From positions 1-5,789 of the forward strand of contig USAV01000108.1 of NCBI GenBank assembly GCA_900552715.1: a stretch of 5,789 bases of DNA. The letters run 5' to 3'. Origin of the DNA: an uncultured Veillonella sp. Lineage in GTDB: Bacteria; Bacillota; Negativicutes; Veillonellales; Veillonellaceae. A program made the translations under genes and the position numbers. Below are positions 4,515 through 5,789 of this stretch, piece after piece (position 1 is the first letter of the stretch; every line of letters starts with the position of its first letter). The notes below the pieces were generated by a model. That model did not search any database. It had not been told where the DNA came from and saw only the letters and a list, made by a program, of their open reading frames with translations.

Positions 4515-5789
4515 TTAGTTTTTATAATCGCTATAGTCTTCAATATCAATAGATGTAGTAGGAGGCATTACTTGAGCACCTAATTCATCTACCGTAGATT
4601 TCCAATTTGTAGCTGCTTCTGTAACAGCCTTGATATAGGCTTCATCAGCAGCCTGTACAGATGAAATTAATTGAGCTTCATTATTAATATCTAATACGCG
4701 GCGACGCACGCTGCTAAGCATATAGCCGAAGGATTCATCTGTTTGAACGAGCATGGAAATCTCTTGAATCAATGTTTGACCCGTAGTACTACAGAAGTAT
4801 GCATACCACATATATGCCAATTCAGCATCTGGGAACATCCAGTAAATATCCTCTGCTGGTGCCTCTGTAGTAATATCTACATCTACATGATCCGCGTAAC
4901 GTTTGAATGTTAGGAAATAAGCGCCACTTTCCACAAGAGCATTACGTCCTAATGCAGAAACTCGGCTGTCGATACAGTAAATACCATCTTGACCTAAGGC
5001 TACATCAGTTTGACCGCCTGGCAACAAAATAGAGCGTAAAGACAAGCCATAATTTAATACTGTGAATACCGGTAATTGAGCAAATACGCCATGAGGCAAT
5101 GGAATATAGTTAATTGTTTTCCACTCATCCCCTACGCGTTCACGAAGGCCAACGCGCATCTTTTTAACATCGTACTTACCATATACAATTTCGTAAGCCC
5201 CTAATGGAGTCCATTCACGAATAGCTTCTACACGCTTTTGATTCAAGAAGAATTGTAATGCCATATTATTTAAGCCCAATTGGTTTTGTGCCATTGTAGC
5301 AGGTAAGAATAATTGTGCAGTCCCTTCTGGAACAAGATTATGTAGTCCATTTGCCACTTCTTCCACAATATCTTCAGAGGATTGGAACATACCAACCGTA
5401 CCTGTAAAGATATGGTCAAAATAGCTACGATGAGGCCATTGATTAATAATTTGTGCCATTGGGTATAAACGTGTCAAGATGCTATAGCACACAGGAGACG
5501 CCGTATAAAGCACAACTTTTTTATCTTCATAGGATTGAAGAATCTCTTCAACCATACCTGCATATTCTTCTACATAAGCGTAGAGAACGAGCTCGCCCGT
5601 TTTACTATGAGCTTCAATACTTTCACGAACAGGAGTTTCCCAAATAGTGCCTACATCTAGACCATCCAAGATACCTGTATCACTAATGAAATCAAATAAT
5701 TCAACTCTAAAGGATGGACCATATAGAGCTTGGAATATATTCAAATCATATGGAACAGGACCAAAAGACTCGACTGTGGATTTTTCTGC
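4515..5789 (-). CDS. Uncharacterised protein, N-terminus outside window; possible degenerate DNA methyltransferase-like fold
   Basis: The frame stays open from the right edge to TAA at 4517-4515, giving 424 visible residues. The only early candidate start, a TTG at 5744, has no ribosome site, and 15 sense codons (AEKSTVESFGPVPYD) precede it, so the true start is probably beyond 5789. I do not recognise the family. No signal peptide or membrane segment is visible. Residues about 65-220 show an alternating strand and helix pattern: KKVVLYTASP (90-99), then YFDHIFTGTVG (123-133), then NLVPEGTAQLFLP (151-163), then REWTPLGAYEIVYGKYDVKKMRVGLRE (191-217). The order and spacing recall an N6-adenine methyltransferase, where D-x-I-x-x-NPPY is followed by L-x-pGG-x-x-x-x-lP. 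The NPPY and the glycine-rich SAM loop are absent, so activity is doubtful. The C-terminal half (about 229-407) has aromatic blocks and an ending with Q373 and a long helix, faintly like a specificity domain. The tail is acidic. Coding status is firm; the fold is tentative. Confidence 0.85.
   Translation of the reverse strand, partial: AEKSTVESFGPVPYDLNIFQALYGPSFRVELFDFISDTGILDGLDVGTIWETPVRESIEAHSKTGELVLYAYVEEYAGMVEEILQSYEDKKVVLYTASPVCYSILTRLYPMAQIINQWPHRSYFDHIFTGTVGMFQSSEDIVEEVANGLHNLVPEGTAQLFLPATMAQNQLGLNNMALQFFLNQKRVEAIREWTPLGAYEIVYGKYDVKKMRVGLRERVGDEWKTINYIPLPHGVFAQLPVFTVLNYGLSLRSILLPGGQTDVALGQDGIYCIDSRVSALGRNALVESGAYFLTFKRYADHVDVDITTEAPAEDIYWMFPDAELAYMWYAYFCSTTGQTLIQEISMLVQTDESFGYMLSSVRRRVLDINNEAQLISSVQAADEAYIKAVTEAATNWKSTVDELGAQVMPPTTSIDIEDYSDYKN

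Noticed and set aside
5742..5744. TTG at 5744 as the start of the right-hand protein
   Set aside because: No Shine-Dalgarno precedes it and the frame stays open to the window edge, so the gene is treated as truncated by the window.
1..5789. Mobile element, CRISPR array, tRNA, rRNA or defence-island signature
   Set aside because: No terminal repeats, transposase or integrase motifs, regularly spaced repeats or tRNA-like folds were seen. Apart from the faint methyltransferase resemblance at the right, gene content is conserved housekeeping.

Overview
The window is a compact, single-direction stretch of bacterial chromosome with every supported gene on the minus strand, so it reads from right (5789) to left (1). 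Modest G+C, strong AGGAGG-type ribosome binding sites, very tight gene packing and the protein sequences suggest a low-GC Firmicute-lineage bacterium. My best guess is a Negativicute such as Veillonella. That guess rests on general protein character, not on a search.

In order of transcription: (1) 5789-4515, a large protein of unrecognised family whose N-terminus lies outside the window; it has a faint, degenerate resemblance to DNA adenine methyltransferases. (2) 4514-4401, an intergenic region with a good promoter and a leader of about 80 nt containing direct repeats and two mutually exclusive hairpins. (3) 4400-4131, a small YdbC/PC4-type single-stranded nucleic-acid-binding protein. (4) 4120-4092, an extended -10 promoter right after that gene. 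(5) 4051-3854, rpmE (zinc-binding ribosomal protein L31). (6) 3828-3797, a terminator-like or attenuator hairpin. (7) 3781-2891, a DUF1385 (YqhQ-like) membrane protein. (8) 2888-1806, prfA (release factor 1). (9) 1813-944, prmC (the methyltransferase that modifies the release-factor GGQ glutamine). (10) 942-1, a Sua5-type threonylcarbamoyl-AMP synthase (tRNA t6A37), cut by the left edge.

The rpmE-DUF1385-prfA-prmC-sua5 block is a translation-quality operon: a ribosomal protein, the UAA/UAG release factor, the enzyme that activates it, and the first enzyme of t6A tRNA modification, plus one uncharacterised membrane protein. The last four genes are joined by a 2-nt gap, an 8-nt overlap and a 1-nt gap, with each Shine-Dalgarno inside the previous gene's tail, so they are probably translationally coupled. 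The only real gap in the operon, between rpmE and DUF1385, holds a hairpin that could lower downstream expression relative to L31.

Most of the window is conserved housekeeping DNA. I see no mobile element, CRISPR array, rRNA or tRNA. The parts that deserve a second look are the unrecognised right-hand protein, the structured leader of the PC4-like gene, the rpmE-DUF1385 hairpin, and the DUF1385 protein with its conserved His/Cys motifs.
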